From Skeletonema tropicum (taxonomy: Eukaryota > Bacillariophyta > Thalassiosirophyceae > Thalassiosirales > Thalassiosiraceae), in assembly GCA_037178625.1 (NCBI GenBank), contig CM074146.1:1302001-1366000 (forward strand): a DNA stretch of 64,000 nucleotides, given 5' to 3'. The notes beneath the pieces were generated by a model that saw nothing but the letters and a program-made list of their open reading frames with translations, was not told the DNA's origin and made no database searches. Position numbers and translations under genes: made by a program. Every line of letters starts with the position of its first letter. Within the stretch, counting starts at the first letter, position 1. Shown piece by piece: positions 53,299 to 64,000 of this stretch.

Positions 53299-55170
53299 TT
53301 ACTTGGGAGCAATAGCTGCAAATCTACCAACTCTTCTTGCAGGCTCCAAGTCACAAACTTGAGTCTTGGCCACAACACCAAACTGTGTCAACAAATCAGA
53401 TGCCTCCTGCAACAGTGCTAAATCCTCCGCCAATGCCCGCTGTTCATACACCTTACCTCCATTGGGATTACTCCGTAATGGATCAAATGCCTCACTAAAT
53501 TCTTTTGGAGATGCTTTGACGTAATTATTCAGATGACCAGGTATCACATGCGTAAACTTTGGAAATCGTTTCGTAATTCTGTCAACCCACTCCAATGTCT
53601 TGGCAGGTTCCCTATCCAAAATCAACTTGGTCAATATCGGTGGACAGAACAACTTCCCATTCCGAGATATAGCATTGAAATTGGCCAAATCGACATCATT
53701 ATCATGCCACGTCCAAGGATACAAACTTCCACCGGGCACAGCACCCACTCCCAATGTCTTCATCGATGGATCAATATCGCTAATACTTTGTTGGATGGCC
53801 TTGTTGAATGGTACGACCTCAATTTGAGATGGAAAGAAGACCAAACCAAATTGGACCATGCGACGCCAACCCTTGCGACGTGTCTCTACATCATCCACCA
53901 CAATATCTTCAATGGAATCACGTGCATGAAATAACAATGCACGTGGATCTTCTTCAATCACCTTTGGTGGATCTTTCGTCACACTACACACACTATCAGT
54001 CACAATGAGCGTTTGACTTGCCTTGTGATAAAAGGCAGTCTCACTAAAGGCACCCACCGATTGAAACGTCAAAGGACCCAATGTTTCATAATCAATATCA
54101 CTTGTCCATTCCGGAATCATCGCTGCTGCATTGGCATTGGCATTGGCATTGCCTTGTTGTTTCTTCTTATTTGCTGCGGCAGCTTGATATCGTTTCGGTC
54201 GGATACTCTCCACTTCCGTTTCGAAACTCACATCTCCATGAAGGAACTGCGACGAGGGCAACACCCGTACCTGATCACCCGATTGAGTCAAGCCCAGAAA
54301 CTCCAGCGGTACCTGAATTGGAAAACTCCATTGACCCGGCTGAAACCAACATGTCGCCTTGGAAAAGTATTGTGCAAACGGTCCAAATGTCGCCTTGTGT
54401 TCCAACGCTACCGTTCCCAATACGATATGCCGCACTGGTCCATGCTGACGTTCCAATTGTTTGATGGATTGTATCAACTGTGGAGTTGGCGCAAGTGGAT
54501 TGAGCACCCACAGTCCACCACCCGCCGCTGCTGATAATTTGATGATCGTCATGCGAACAGGCACGTTCACATTTACCACGCCCTGAATCTGATCCATCGT
54601 CCAGATGGTGTTGGGAACAACTTCCTCCATGACTGTGGCGCGACGAGTGTACGATCCTGCGAGGGGAAGGAGAGAGAAGGCGACTTTGCCGAGGGGCCAG
54701 CTTGTGTAGCGTGATGACGGTGGAATTGGTATCGTTGTTGGTACTGCTGTTGCTGAGGAGGTTGTAGTGGAGGCGAGTGCGGCGGTCGGGAAAGCAGTGG
54801 TGGCGGCGGTAGCGATGGTTAAGAGAGATTCAATAGCTTGTCGTCGTGATGAAGATGATGCTTTGTTGTTCGCATTAGCATTGTTGATTTGGACATCATG
54901 TGTATCATTATTTTTTATGGCGCTGTCGAGCTCATCAGTATCGAAATTGTTGTTCGCTGAATCTCCGTCGTCATGAAATGAAGATGATGATGCTAGGGCT
55001 GTCGCACTTGCCGTCTTTATTGTTGCCGTCGGTGATACAAAAGTTGTTCCTCGTCGAAATTTTGTTGTTTTCCGCGAGCGAGCTGACGGCAGCGGCGTGT
55101 TGTAGGCTGACGAATATTGAGTCGAGCAGCTGGCAAGCAATAGCAGTATTGTTGTTATCCGTATCATCAT
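53299..55170 (-). CDS. DUF4336 family protein, plastid/thylakoid targeted
   Basis: 623 residues, one exon. Residues 1-23 are a signal peptide ending SSAY-N, close to the diatom ASAFAP-type site that begins a plastid transit peptide; a Ser/Thr/Asn-rich stretch follows. RR at 109-110 before a hydrophobic run ending ALA-S (132-134) looks like a twin-arginine thylakoid-lumen signal. The DUF4336 domain starts near 180 (NTIWTMDQ, PVRMTIIKL, LWVLNPLAPT, GPVRHIVLG) and reaches the C-terminus (KFTHVIPGHLNNY). The family is distantly related to metallo-beta-lactamase folds; its reaction is unknown to me. The targeting is inferred from the leader. Single copy here, with no break. Confidence 0.88.
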   Translation of the reverse strand: MMIRITTILLLLASCSTQYSSAYNTPLPSARSRKTTKFRRGTTFVSPTATIKTASATALASSSSFHDDGDSANNNFDTDELDSAIKNNDTHDVQINNANANNKASSSSRRQAIESLLTIATAATTAFPTAALASTTTSSATAVPTTIPIPPSSRYTSWPLGKVAFSLLPLAGSYTRRATVMEEVVPNTIWTMDQIQGVVNVNVPVRMTIIKLSAAAGGGLWVLNPLAPTPQLIQSIKQLERQHGPVRHIVLGTVALEHKATFGPFAQYFSKATCWFQPGQWSFPIQVPLEFLGLTQSGDQVRVLPSSQFLHGDVSFETEVESIRPKRYQAAAANKKKQQGNANANANAAAMIPEWTSDIDYETLGPLTFQSVGAFSETAFYHKASQTLIVTDSVCSVTKDPPKVIEEDPRALLFHARDSIEDIVVDDVETRRKGWRRMVQFGLVFFPSQIEVVPFNKAIQQSISDIDPSMKTLGVGAVPGGSLYPWTWHDNDVDLANFNAISRNGKLFCPPILTKLILDREPAKTLEWVDRITKRFPKFTHVIPGHLNNYVKASPKEFSEAFDPLRSNPNGGKVYEQRALAEDLALLQEASDLLTQFGVVAKTQVCDLEPARRVGRFAAIAPK

Positions 55171-57459
55171 GGTGGACTGAGTATTATTATATCAGTTGAT
55201 ATCAGTTGACTGCGGCGCTTCTGAAGTTGTTCATGAACATGAACACGAGATGTGTGTGGCGGATAGTCGGCCGCCATGGTTGGCGGTACTTTTTGAAACT
55301 GAGCGAGGCTGACGTTTCGAGTTGATGACGTCAGAAAGATACTCCTCTAGTGGTTATAGGTTGGAGCTATAGCTACAAAACGTACTGATTCCCATGTAGA
55401 TTTCTACACAGCTAGTCACAAGCTAGTCACGGTGCTAATAATCCAATTTAGATGTCGTTCCGTTTTCTTAACAGAGGAACTCAATATATATCACAAGATT
55501 GTCAATACCACAACAAAATTGCCCACAACATGGCCACCATGGCGTTCCGCTCCCTACGGGCGCTTCAATTGCATCGACAAAGCTGTTTGAACAATGTTAT
55601 CGACTCATTACGTCGATACAGTCATGGTTGATAACATGGGTCATTATTTTAGCATCTGCATAGTGTACAATCATTAATAATTGCAAATTCTGTGTACCAA
55701 TTATGTCCAAGATTAATGATATTGAGATAAACGTCATCGTCCTGTTGCATACGAAGGTATAGGATTATTGCATATTGTTTTCTACTGCTGTTTGGGTCGA
55801 TGCGGCGGTGCAATATGTTGCTGTATATTGTTGTGTGGTTTAATGTTCGGAAGCACTGATGTGAAGAACTTGTGTTCCATCACTCAACATAAGTCGAATC
55901 AAGACACTCTCTCTTGCATGAAGTCAACAGCAACCCCCCACGCGGACACCGCTTATTGAATCGTAATGACACGATATTGTGCCGAGTTTATAAGTGAATA
56001 GACATTCCATTGCCATGACACACGAAGGATAAGGCCGATCTTTTGAGAACCACCAAACCGAAGTTTCCGTACTAACGAAGGCCTACGATCATAGACGGCT
56101 CATTCTCAGCGGCGATTATTGCCTCATCCTATTATGAACTTTAAGAATGTTGCCTATGCATGCCATTTTCATTCATGATACTCATTTGATGCAGTAAAGA
56201 CCGTCATAGGTGAGAGAGGCGTGTTGTGTCATGACAACACAAGATATAAAAAGGCAGCATTGGCGGACACAATCGCAATATATACGCACTTCCGCCTCAC
56301 CAACCGATCATACCAATCATGATAGACGTGCGGAGTAATAATTATCGCTGGATTGCCTCTCCCAATCAATTGTTGTTGTGATAACACGTGCCGACTATCT
56401 CGGCCCATCTGGTGGGCGGCCGACTAGCTACATGAAAAACAGTACTATTTGATCGATACGACCGCTTCGACCGCACTTCCACTGCATAAACGTTCTCATA
56501 TGAACCAATGGAAGTCGACGATACGATATTACGGGGATAGCTTCCGGCATTACAATGGAAAGGGGAGCAAATTGGTCGCCATGGTTGGGATGTCATTGGT
56601 TTTTGGAGGTCGAAGTTCTGGTTTTTGAATTCCTACCGTAGAGTTTTGGTACATATTTCTACGGCAAAATTAAATCCACACAAGACTCAAGGGCATCATA
56701 GTGCCCTCTTGAAAGGCACCTTTCAACCAATATCAATGCAAACCCTGGATGGGCGGCCTGCCCAGACTATTGTCGAAGGGGTCGGTGTCCTCTATTAGGA
56801 CATTCTGACGAGTCTTGTGCACAATAGGCAGGGTCGTGTAAGGGCCCTTTTCTGCTAGTCACCTTGCTAGTCACATAGGCCCGTGACTAGCTCCAACCTA
56901 TCCACTATATATAGAGAGAGAGGAGTAGTTTAGACCGTGCGAAAAGGTAACCCCCAGTAAAAGGGTTTATCCAGAAACGAGAAAAGTTAGCTTGATGGCA
57001 TCGTCAGAAGCATGTTCCTTGAAGATGCCATCAAGACGCCTTCTTATGTACCTACATTATGTAGGATGCTCGTTGGCCGCCATTCTCTCCTTTCTGGTAG
57101 ATGAAGGGTGCGGTTGAATACTACCTACTATCACCATCATCACAAGCGACTACTTACTGATGTAGTATGTGACTGCATAAGTGGAAGGAGAGTGAACTGT
57201 CGTCTACCAAATAGCAAAACTATCATTTACTCCAGCATATATTATTTATATTTATATTCTTTGTGACTCGCATACAAGGTTACAGTATGTTAATCTTTCC
57301 TATTTCCAATCATGCGTACCATAATATCCTCTGACAAGCTTGATTCTCCAAGAATCATAAGCTAGAGGATAAAAGACAAAATTGAGTTGTCATCACTTTT
57401 GCCCAACATATATTTACACTTCATCTCAGCATTCACTCAATCATTCAATGACATTGTCT
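55171..57459. other. Intergenic region with inverted repeats
   Basis: No gene supported in 2.3 kb. A ~30-bp motif around TAGGTTGGAGCTA occurs near 55,350 and inverted near 56,900, each followed by CTAGTCAC words, so the 1.5 kb between may be an old terminal-inverted-repeat element. Local hairpins: GTGTTGT/ACAACAC (56,221-56,240), GCTAGTCAC/GTGACTAGC (56,866-56,891) and CTTGATGGCATC/GATGCCATCAAG (56,991-57,035). Confidence 0.4.
56991..57035. ncRNA. 12-bp perfect stem with 21-nt loop
   Basis: CTTGATGGCATC (56,991-57,002) pairs perfectly with GATGCCATCAAG (57,024-57,035). It could be a structured transcript or a foldback remnant; nothing shows transcription. Confidence 0.35.
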
Positions 57460-58875
57460 TCACTTAAAACCCTCGGTTTCACGAGGTGGCAACGTAGGCG
57501 GGCTAACCGCCTCTGTACTCACTGTGTCAGTTACACCATCAGTAGTCTCAGATGTTACAGTGGCTGTAGGCATCAATGTGGTGATTTCCTCACGGATTGG
57601 AGTGGACACAGGTGATGCAGTCGATTCCTCTCCAACAGTTACATTTGTACCAGGAACGGTGGGTGGGGCAGTGTCCTCCTTGGGGAAAGATGTGGGAAAG
57701 TCAATTGGAACAGGAATGACAGGTGTGGGGTGAGTAGGATGAGCCGTGGGTTCAGGTGAGGGTTCTGGAGTAGGAGGTTTAGGAAGTGGGGCAGGAGGAG
57801 GAGGAACTGGAACAGGAACCAATGAAGCAGCCTTACTACTCTTTGTAGATGGAGCCTTACTACTCTTTGTAGATGGAGTGCCACTCTTTGAGGATTTTGA
57901 TCCAATAGATTCGATACATCCTTCTGGCATACCTCCTAATGGCATTGATGATGTTGACTTGCCAATCTTTCCAGCTCCAGGTGATGATGTTGACTTGCCA
58001 CTCTTTCCAGCTCCAGGTGATGATGTTCCAGGTGATGATGTTGACTTGCCACTCTTTCCAGCTCCAGGTGCTGATGTTCCAGGTGCTGATGTTGACTTGC
58101 CACTCTTTCCAGCTCCAGGTGCTGATGTTCCAGGTGCTGATGTTGACTTGCCACTCTTTCCAGTGAAGTATTCGACACATGCACAGTCAACTTCGATTGG
58201 CTGTGTTTAATTAGAAGACGAATGATGAGTTTGCACGACATAACATGTGAGCGACGAGCGGAAAATGAAAATACTAGAGCAATAAAACTCCAAACTGCAC
58301 GCAAGATAACTCACAGATACAATACTAGAAGATTTCCCACCCTTGGACGAAGGAGCACCCGTCGCACTTGGTGCCTTCGATGATTTGGTACTAAGACGAC
58401 GCACATGCTGCTTCTGCTGCTTCTTTCTCTCGCTGGCATAGTTGGCAAGGATTACTTCAGCTTCATCCTCGCCTGCTGCTGCTGCCTCAAGCGCCCTCCT
58501 CGTAGGCTTCAATGACTTGGCGGATGATGCTGCTCCAGTTTCAAGATCTTCACTAGCAAAAGGATCTTCAATAAGGCACCTACTGCTGCCAGAAGTAGAA
58601 CGTGCCATGGACCTCGTGTACGCAGCCGCTCCTCCAGTCGCAATAGCACATAAGAATGCTGAGCCTGCGACGAGGGAGAGTAGAAGCTTGTTACGGCGGG
58701 TCATGAAGCCTCCAGCGGTGTCGGCGGCGGCGGCTGCTTCATCATTGTCGAAGGTGGCAGTGTCGTCGAGTCCTTCATCGTAGTCGTAGGTGGAGGAGCG
58801 GTAGGTTGCTAGGTCTGCCTCTTGTCCGGTTTCGGATAGGCCGTCGATGTCGTCGATGTAGGATGCTCTTGCCAT
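57460..58875 (-). CDS. Silaffin-like, lysine/serine-rich membrane protein
   Basis: Two exons, 58,875-58,315 and 58,200-57,460, with a 114-nt GT-AG intron between complete codons; 433 residues. Acidic N-terminus, one membrane segment (64-86, LLLSLVAGSAFLCAIATGG), then RRL at 159-161 followed by KSSKAPS. Exon 2 opens with a short Cys pair (CACVEYF) and five GKSGKSTS/PG repeats (about 200-270), then TKSSKAPSTKSSKA and a Pro/Thr-rich tail. KxxK spacing rich in Ser, after an RxL processing-type site, is typical of diatom silica-associated proteins, where modified lysines and phosphoserines bind silica. A role in biosilica or cell-wall formation is inferred; the exact family is not recognised. Without splicing, the repeats would be lost at a stop in the intron. 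Confidence 0.75.
57950..58165. repeat. In-frame minisatellite coding GKSGKSTS repeats
   Basis: Units containing GTTGACTTGCCACTCTTTCC recur five times, with GGTGATGATGTTCCA or GGTGCTGATGTTCCA spacers. Changes in copy number keep the frame and would lengthen or shorten the lysine-rich domain. Confidence 0.85.
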
Positions 58876-59364
58876 GGTGATGGTGGATGTTTAGTTATCG
58901 TTTGTTTGATGATGCTTTGCTCTCTAAGATTTTATGAGCAAAATAATGGCGACTGAGAATGATGATTGCTTCATACTTTTTCGCCAAAGTTCGTTTTTAT
59001 ATGAGTGGCTTGAAGATTGAAGATGCCTTCTGATGGGAACTAGCTTTTTGCTTTGTGAGACTTTGTGTGCCGAAAGGAAAGCTCAAAAATGTGTGTGCTA
59101 GTAGTATTTCTAGTGATAGTATGAAATTGTATTAAAATAGCCAACTAATAATCTCGTCTAAAACCATTTCAAAACCGCATTCTGTTTCTTTTCCGATGAC
59201 GTGATAAGATCGGTTCTGGATTGCGTCTGTTTCAGAAGGCCACTGCGAAGCCGGAACTGAAAGTACGATATTGTTGGCGATCCGACAGGTATAACGGCGG
59301 AGAAGCAATGCATGCCAACGAACATTTTTTGACATTTTACATTATTTTGCACTTTTTGGCCATC
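58876..59364. other. Upstream region of silaffin-like gene
   Basis: No gene seen. The silaffin-like gene's promoter should lie in the first few hundred bases; no clear element recognised. Confidence 0.4.
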
Positions 59365-59570
59365 ATTCAGACCCGTTACATACTACAATTTTGCTTGTAT
59401 TTTGCCTTGTATTTTGCCCTGTATTAGGCGATTTTTTTGGCGACGTGTAACACTTTGTTACACCCTGTTAAAAATACCAAGAAATACAAGCGAATACCAG
59501 AAAAAATAGGGTGGCAAATCGCCTCCTATTTTTCCTGGTATTTCAAAATCTTGCTTGGTATTTTTGAGCC
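59365..59570. repeat. Foldback repeat, first copy
   Basis: Arms at about 59,470-59,510 and 59,524-59,565 form an imperfect stem (AAAAATACCAAG against CTTGGTATTTTT, and related). The left part, TGTAACAC-TTTG-TTACACCCTG, recurs at 61,035 and the motif CCCGTTACATACTACAAT recurs inverted near 61,000. A dispersed family; type unknown. Confidence 0.6.
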
Positions 59571-59829
59571 GCCCACCGCCCATCTACCATCTACCGCATC
59601 GTCAATCGTCACCACCACCACCACAGCGGCAAACCATGGTATTATCGGACCGATACCACAATGAACACGATAAGCAACATGCTGTTTAGTTTTTAAGCAG
59701 ATTCCGATTCTGTAAGCGGCGGCGGCCGAATCTAACTCGTTGTGATGGTATACGGCTCTAACCGACGCAGCCATGAAATTTGCACAAGCCGGGCAACATC
59801 ATGACATATTCATATTTAATACATTTCGG

Positions 59830-60165
59830 TTATTTAACAAACATGTCGCATTACACACTCCTTCTATATATTATGATAAACGATTATTATTATCCGTTTT
59901 ACTAATTACATGCCAATTGCACTTAATAATGGAGTAGTAAGCCGAATCACCATCCGGTAGGAATAGTGTTGTTAGCAGTCATATCGCAGTCATCTAATAG
60001 CCATGTTGCATTATAAACTCTTTCCATATATTATGATAATTGATTGTTATTATCTTTTTTATTTATTACATGCCGAATACATGTATTAATTGAGTTGTAG
60101 GTCGAATTGTTCGCTGTTGTATTGATGCCACCCGGTAGGAAAGATGTTGTTAGCAGGCACATGAT
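59830..60165. repeat. Diverged tandem duplication, ~165 bp
   Basis: Two consecutive units, from about 59,840 and 60,002, share CATGT-GCATTA, ATATATTATGATAA, TTACATGCC and CCGGTAGGAA in the same order with many differences. The 59,571-59,829 and 60,166-60,868 stretches beside it show no gene. Confidence 0.65.
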
Positions 60166-60868
60166 ACCCTGGAACCACTGTATAACGCCGCAACAGATGG
60201 CTATTGGTATTGTGTGGTGAAAGGGTCCCCATCTTACGGAGAAAATGTACTCAATATCACTTCAACTGACCGTGTATGTGAAGGCATTTGGCTCCCTTTT
60301 TTTTACTCAATAAAATGATATCCCAACTAGTCTAATATTGTTGTAGCCACAATGAAATAGAGAAATCTGGTCCAACAGTGTTGATTGCTCTATAATATTC
60401 ATCATCTCACTGACTGTTGGCACCCTTTCATTACCTTTTCTGTCAGAAATATGCATCCTCCTTTTTGATGTTTTTTGTGGAAAGAATCAATTTTCATCAC
60501 CTACATTCCCCATGCCACTCTGACGCCCAGACACACTCTAGAGGGGAATGATCAACGCTTAATAATATATAGTTGGCGTCTGCAAAACATTTCGGTGTAA
60601 GAGCAACTCCAACTATTCATCTGAAAACCATAATGGAAGCGCAAAACTACATGCCATTTTCCGGCACCTCTACTTTGGTGCCATGATATGTAGCAATGGC
60701 ACCGGCCGAAAAAGAGTTGAGGGTGCCTCTCCACAGAGAGGCTATTCGATAGTGAGTTTCTGCAGTGGGGACGTCTAAATTTATGTTTAGGTAGTGTATT
60801 ATGGTGTCGGCATAAGTAGGGTGTGGAGGTGCACCATGGTGATGGACCTTGATGGACGATGGGTCAAA

Positions 60869-61100
60869 ATCCAAAATACCAGCAGAAAATCGGTATTGTA
60901 GTCTGCAGAGACAAATCTATAAGGAAAAGAGAGAAGGAATTCAGATATTCTACACAAACACCGAGAAAAAAATACCAGCAGAAATACCAGGCAAGATTGT
61001 AGTATGTAACGGGTCTCGAATTTTTTGGCGACATGTAACACTATGTTACACCCTGTTAAAAATACCAAGAAAAATACAAGCCAATACCAGGAAAAATAGG
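60869..61100. repeat. Foldback repeat, second copy
   Basis: Shares TTTTTTGGCGAC and TTACACCCTGTTAAAAATAC with 59,431-59,510. Multiple AATACCAG words on this strand. Confidence 0.55.
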
Positions 61101-61132
61101 TCGGTGAATCTAGAGATGGGTCACGTTCCATC

Positions 61133-61153
61133 ACATCACACCTCGTGTGATGT
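61133..61153. repeat. Perfect 9-bp hairpin
   Basis: ACATCACAC, loop CTC, GTGTGATGT. Function unknown. Confidence 0.5.
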
Positions 61154-61343
61154 CAAAATTTTTCAGGAGGATGGACGTGAATAACGTGAGCCAATGTGAG
61201 CAAAAAAGCAGATTTACGAGAAAGCAGTAATAAAAGAGCAATTATGTTAATCTATTCTTATTCCAATGCTCCTTGTGATCAAATAAGCCCCCCAGCTTAC
61301 TCATGCAGCACACACAAAACCTCATCATCTCATTCAACAAGTC

Positions 61344-61790
61344 TCAGAAGAGCAACAAGTGGTCGTGTTGACCAATATCCGTTTCAGTATCCCTCAATGG
61401 AGGAAGGTAGGCATCAGCGACAGGCTTCTCCGTCAACTCTTCATAGTACATGTGTAGTATGCGGTTGTTTTCACGGGTGCACATGATACGCTGGGCAAGT
61501 TCTGGATCCATCCTGGACCTCCTAATGGATAGTACTTGAGATGCACGACTCCAGACTCTCTCCGAAGCTGCGAGGTGGCAGGAATGGCAAGGAAAGCTCG
61601 AGCCAATTTGGCAAGTGTTGGAAACTTGTGCTCATTCACACTCCACCATGCCAATGGGTCATTGAAATCTCCTTCAGAATTCTTGATGGGCTGAGAATTC
61701 ACTATGTGGAGGAATGCTTGCAGTTCAGAATGACACTTCTCGCTCAGCGAGCATACTTTTGTCGAAAGGCCAAATCGGACCTGGATTGAC
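61344..61790 (-). pseudogene. hAT transposase C-terminal fragment, frameshifted
   Basis: Minus strand, read from 61,790 down. The stretch DPLAWWSVNEHKFPTLAKLAR and IPATS near 61,560-61,670 is the hAT-family dimerisation domain. After IPATS a 1-nt loss near 61,568 shifts the frame; in the next frame SERVWS, expected just there, and a plausible C-terminus continue to a stop at 61,344-61,346. An in-frame stop also lies upstream near 61,787. The catalytic part is absent, so this is a dead remnant of a cut-and-paste transposon. Confidence 0.85.
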
Positions 61791-64000
61791 TAAGGACGGC
61801 TGAATTGCTAAGGACGGCTGAATCGACGTACAGACTCAAAATTTACTGATATATTCAAGAACTTGTGCATCGGACATGAAAACGATGTGAAGAGGCGCCC
61901 ATCACCATGACTTCCGCGGGATGTCCTAAGTACTACGCCGTAAAGTAATACGAAAGTAATACGCCGGCGCGTGCCGCGCATAAAAGTTGAAACATGTTAC
62001 CGCAATGGCTCAAAAGCGAAGTACTCCCATCTATTAATTCAAGAAACATTTACGAGAAACATCTACGAGAAACTAAAGCCAAAATGAAACGGTTGTGCTC
62101 GCATAAATTCAAACAGCCAACAGCCAGCACAGCACCACGATGAAACTTCAGCTGCCACCCCCGCCCACCCGCCTAACATCCACCATGCCTTCTCGACAAC
62201 CGCAATCTATCTCATTCCGCCGACCGCACAGGTAAGTTCTAATCCGCTACGCACCGCATCGCCCGTGCAAATAGCCAGTTTTTTTGTCGAATTGAAATTG
62301 AATTTACCTGCAGTCCGTCGAAAAATGTCGTTATTGTACTAACGTTGCGCTTCAATGAAATAACACCAACAGGCCATTACAAATAAACTGCCGTGCAGCG
62401 CTCAGATTTTGATATTATTGATAGACAAGCAGTCGGTAATGTTCCGTCCGTAGAATCGCCGCGCTCGACAGAGGTCAAAACATCCGACCTTCCCGTTCCG
62501 ACCGTTTTTTGTGTTCATCGTCATCTGACAATCAGCCTCTGCAACATGTGTGCTTCCAAGCAGTAAAGTGGGTTGTTGCTGTCTCTTCTGTATCAATGAC
62601 CGATATTATAATGAAATCAAAATTTGCACCGCTGATGATGCTTCCTCGCCGCACTTTCTAAGTTCCTCGTCGCTTCCCCGGTTGAGAATATTGATGGTAT
62701 ACGCGCGCTGTAACTGTCATCAGTTTATCTCTGTTGCGAGTACGATACGCACTTGGTGTTGTCTGAAAGCTCTGAAATATATATATATATATATATAATA
62801 ATCTTATTAATACATTGAAATAAAATTTAATACACATTAAAATTTATATCGATTGAGGTAATTAGCGAAAGAGATCCACGGTTGTTATTGGAATTGTCGC
62901 GAAGCATATCTCTGTGTCGGATATAAGATTGAATCCGCATTCCATCTTCGTTGACATAACAGGTTCAGCTCAAGACGAATAATTATCCTGCGAAGTGACG
63001 GTGTTACATAAAGTCGAGATCAATATTTTAATTCGTATTACACTGGATAAATTCTCCAAGCTGCAAGTCAGCCGCTCCCTCTCGGAGCTTGTTAGTTAGA
63101 TTCTTTCCAAAACTTTGCGTTATTCATTGGTTTTACTTGTTACTTCTTCAAAGAGTGACAGCAACAGACATCTTTCCAACCATTATTCCTCGCAAGTACA
63201 AGCTCAGATTACACAACAATGAATCAGAATCTTTCCTTCTTATGCAGTTCGAAGAGGGAAAGGCGGACAAGAGCAAACGATGGTAGAATCACGTGAGGAA
63301 ATAGTGCATCCATCCCAATTGATGATTCGTTGATAGCAGATAGAAAATGGTGCCCACGTCATACACTGAGCCGTGGAATGTGTGGCAGAATACAGCGGAA
63401 TGTAGATTTTTCCGTCCACGAAAGCACACGATAACAATGACTGGACGGTTAAATGACACTCATAGATTTTTCCGTGCATATAGTGCTTGAAACTGACTGC
63501 ATTGACGATTGAAAAGTCCTACTTCGGGTGGTGGCTTCTAATAATATAACAGAAATTTTAAAAGTACCCACTGTTTCACTTGCGATGGCGGAACATTTAA
63601 ACCTACTCCTTTTGAACGGCCTGTCTTTCCTCTCTACTCTCATCCAAACTAGATGTGATCGGTGATATATGAACAGCACATTGTAACATTCGTGAGTTCA
63701 TCAACTTATGTTATGGGAGAAATAATGGTATTACTGATGCAAAAATAATCTTACCTTTTCTAGCCCCATGTTCTTCGCTTGCAGCGGTTATCGCTGATTA
63801 ACCACGAACCTCTGGAACCACAGAGATGGACATCAAGGACACGGCAAGGATATATTGAGGATGACGAGAGGGCATGGTGGTGAGGCGGCCGGCAGCGCTC
63901 ATCACCATGATGAACTATCATGTTGTGAGTTGGGCTGCGTAAAAGTAGCCTTGGCCGTTGCTATCTTTGAATTATTGGATTACCTCTTTCTAAGACTTTC
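61791..64000. other. Unassigned right end of window
   Basis: 2.2 kb without a gene I can support. It holds a 17-bp tandem pair CTAAGGACGGCTGAAT near 61,789-61,825, a TA microsatellite at about 62,778-62,799 and AT-rich DNA. Short open frames are no longer than expected by chance. Confidence 0.4.

Noticed and set aside
54013..54534. 173-codon plus-strand frame
   Set aside because: Antisense of the DUF4336 coding region.
57524..58304. Frames of 70-154 codons in the silaffin-like repeat region in other registers
   Set aside because: They read the same minisatellite out of frame (e.g. GDDVDLPLFPAP repeats); the minus-strand spliced frame explains the locus with a proper intron.
62778..62799. 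AT-rich origin or promoter
   Set aside because: Plain TA microsatellite without any supporting signal.

Overview
The window looks like nuclear DNA of a diatom, probably a centric one; this is inferred, not proven. The clues are a two-exon silaffin-like gene with KSSK/GKSGKS repeats after an RRL motif, a preprotein with a bipartite plastid leader, short GT-AG introns (82-114 nt), a large protein with an AAA_16-type ATPase, and dense, varied retroelements. There are no bacterial operons, rRNA, tRNA or CRISPR arrays that I can see.

Layout. The main feature is a direct tandem duplication with an offset of exactly 28,788 bp: 1-24,006 is repeated as 28,789-52,794. The first ~21.3 kb of the two copies is almost base-identical (I noticed one substitution and two 1-nt indels). 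The last ~2.7 kb, covering the 3' half of the AAA-ATPase gene, is clearly diverged. Each unit holds, in order: a 5'-truncated Penelope-like element (PLE) fragment on the minus strand; pyrimidine-rich non-coding DNA full of very short hairpins; an 8.57-kb non-LTR retrotransposon (minus strand, 14-bp target-site duplication, ATTT tail) encoding ORF1 and a 2,455-residue ORF2 with AP endonuclease, reverse transcriptase, RNase H, CCHC and Ulp1-type protease; three tandem-repeat arrays with periods 145, ~175 and ~185 bp; a second copy of a ~280-bp dispersed repeat; a decayed stretch; a 642-bp MULE-like element with long terminal inverted repeats and a 9-bp TSD; and a four-exon AAA-ATPase/TPR-like gene on the plus strand.

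Between the units (24,300-29,615) lies a head-to-tail array of four PLE copies (B, C, D, E), each cut at a different 5' point and abutting the 3' end of the next. Copy C carries a 665-codon RT reading frame without a visible GIY-YIG endonuclease, preceded by a frame encoding an RGG-rich basic tail. Every PLE copy ends with a sequence that folds as a type I hammerhead-like ribozyme on the minus strand plus a second, long nested hairpin. These are the most interesting RNA candidates here.

The right flank (52.8-64 kb) is single copy: a plastid/thylakoid-targeted DUF4336 protein (minus), the silaffin-like membrane protein (minus), a frameshifted hAT transposase C-terminus (minus), several foldback repeats, and long stretches with nothing I recognise.

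How it fits together: most of the window is a nest of mobile elements around a host AAA-ATPase gene that was duplicated together with them. Copy 1 of that gene has intact splice sites. Copy 2 has lost the expected AG acceptor of its third intron. The copy-2 retrotransposon ORF2 is broken by two compensating homopolymer changes. Whether the duplication is real or an assembly product needs long reads.
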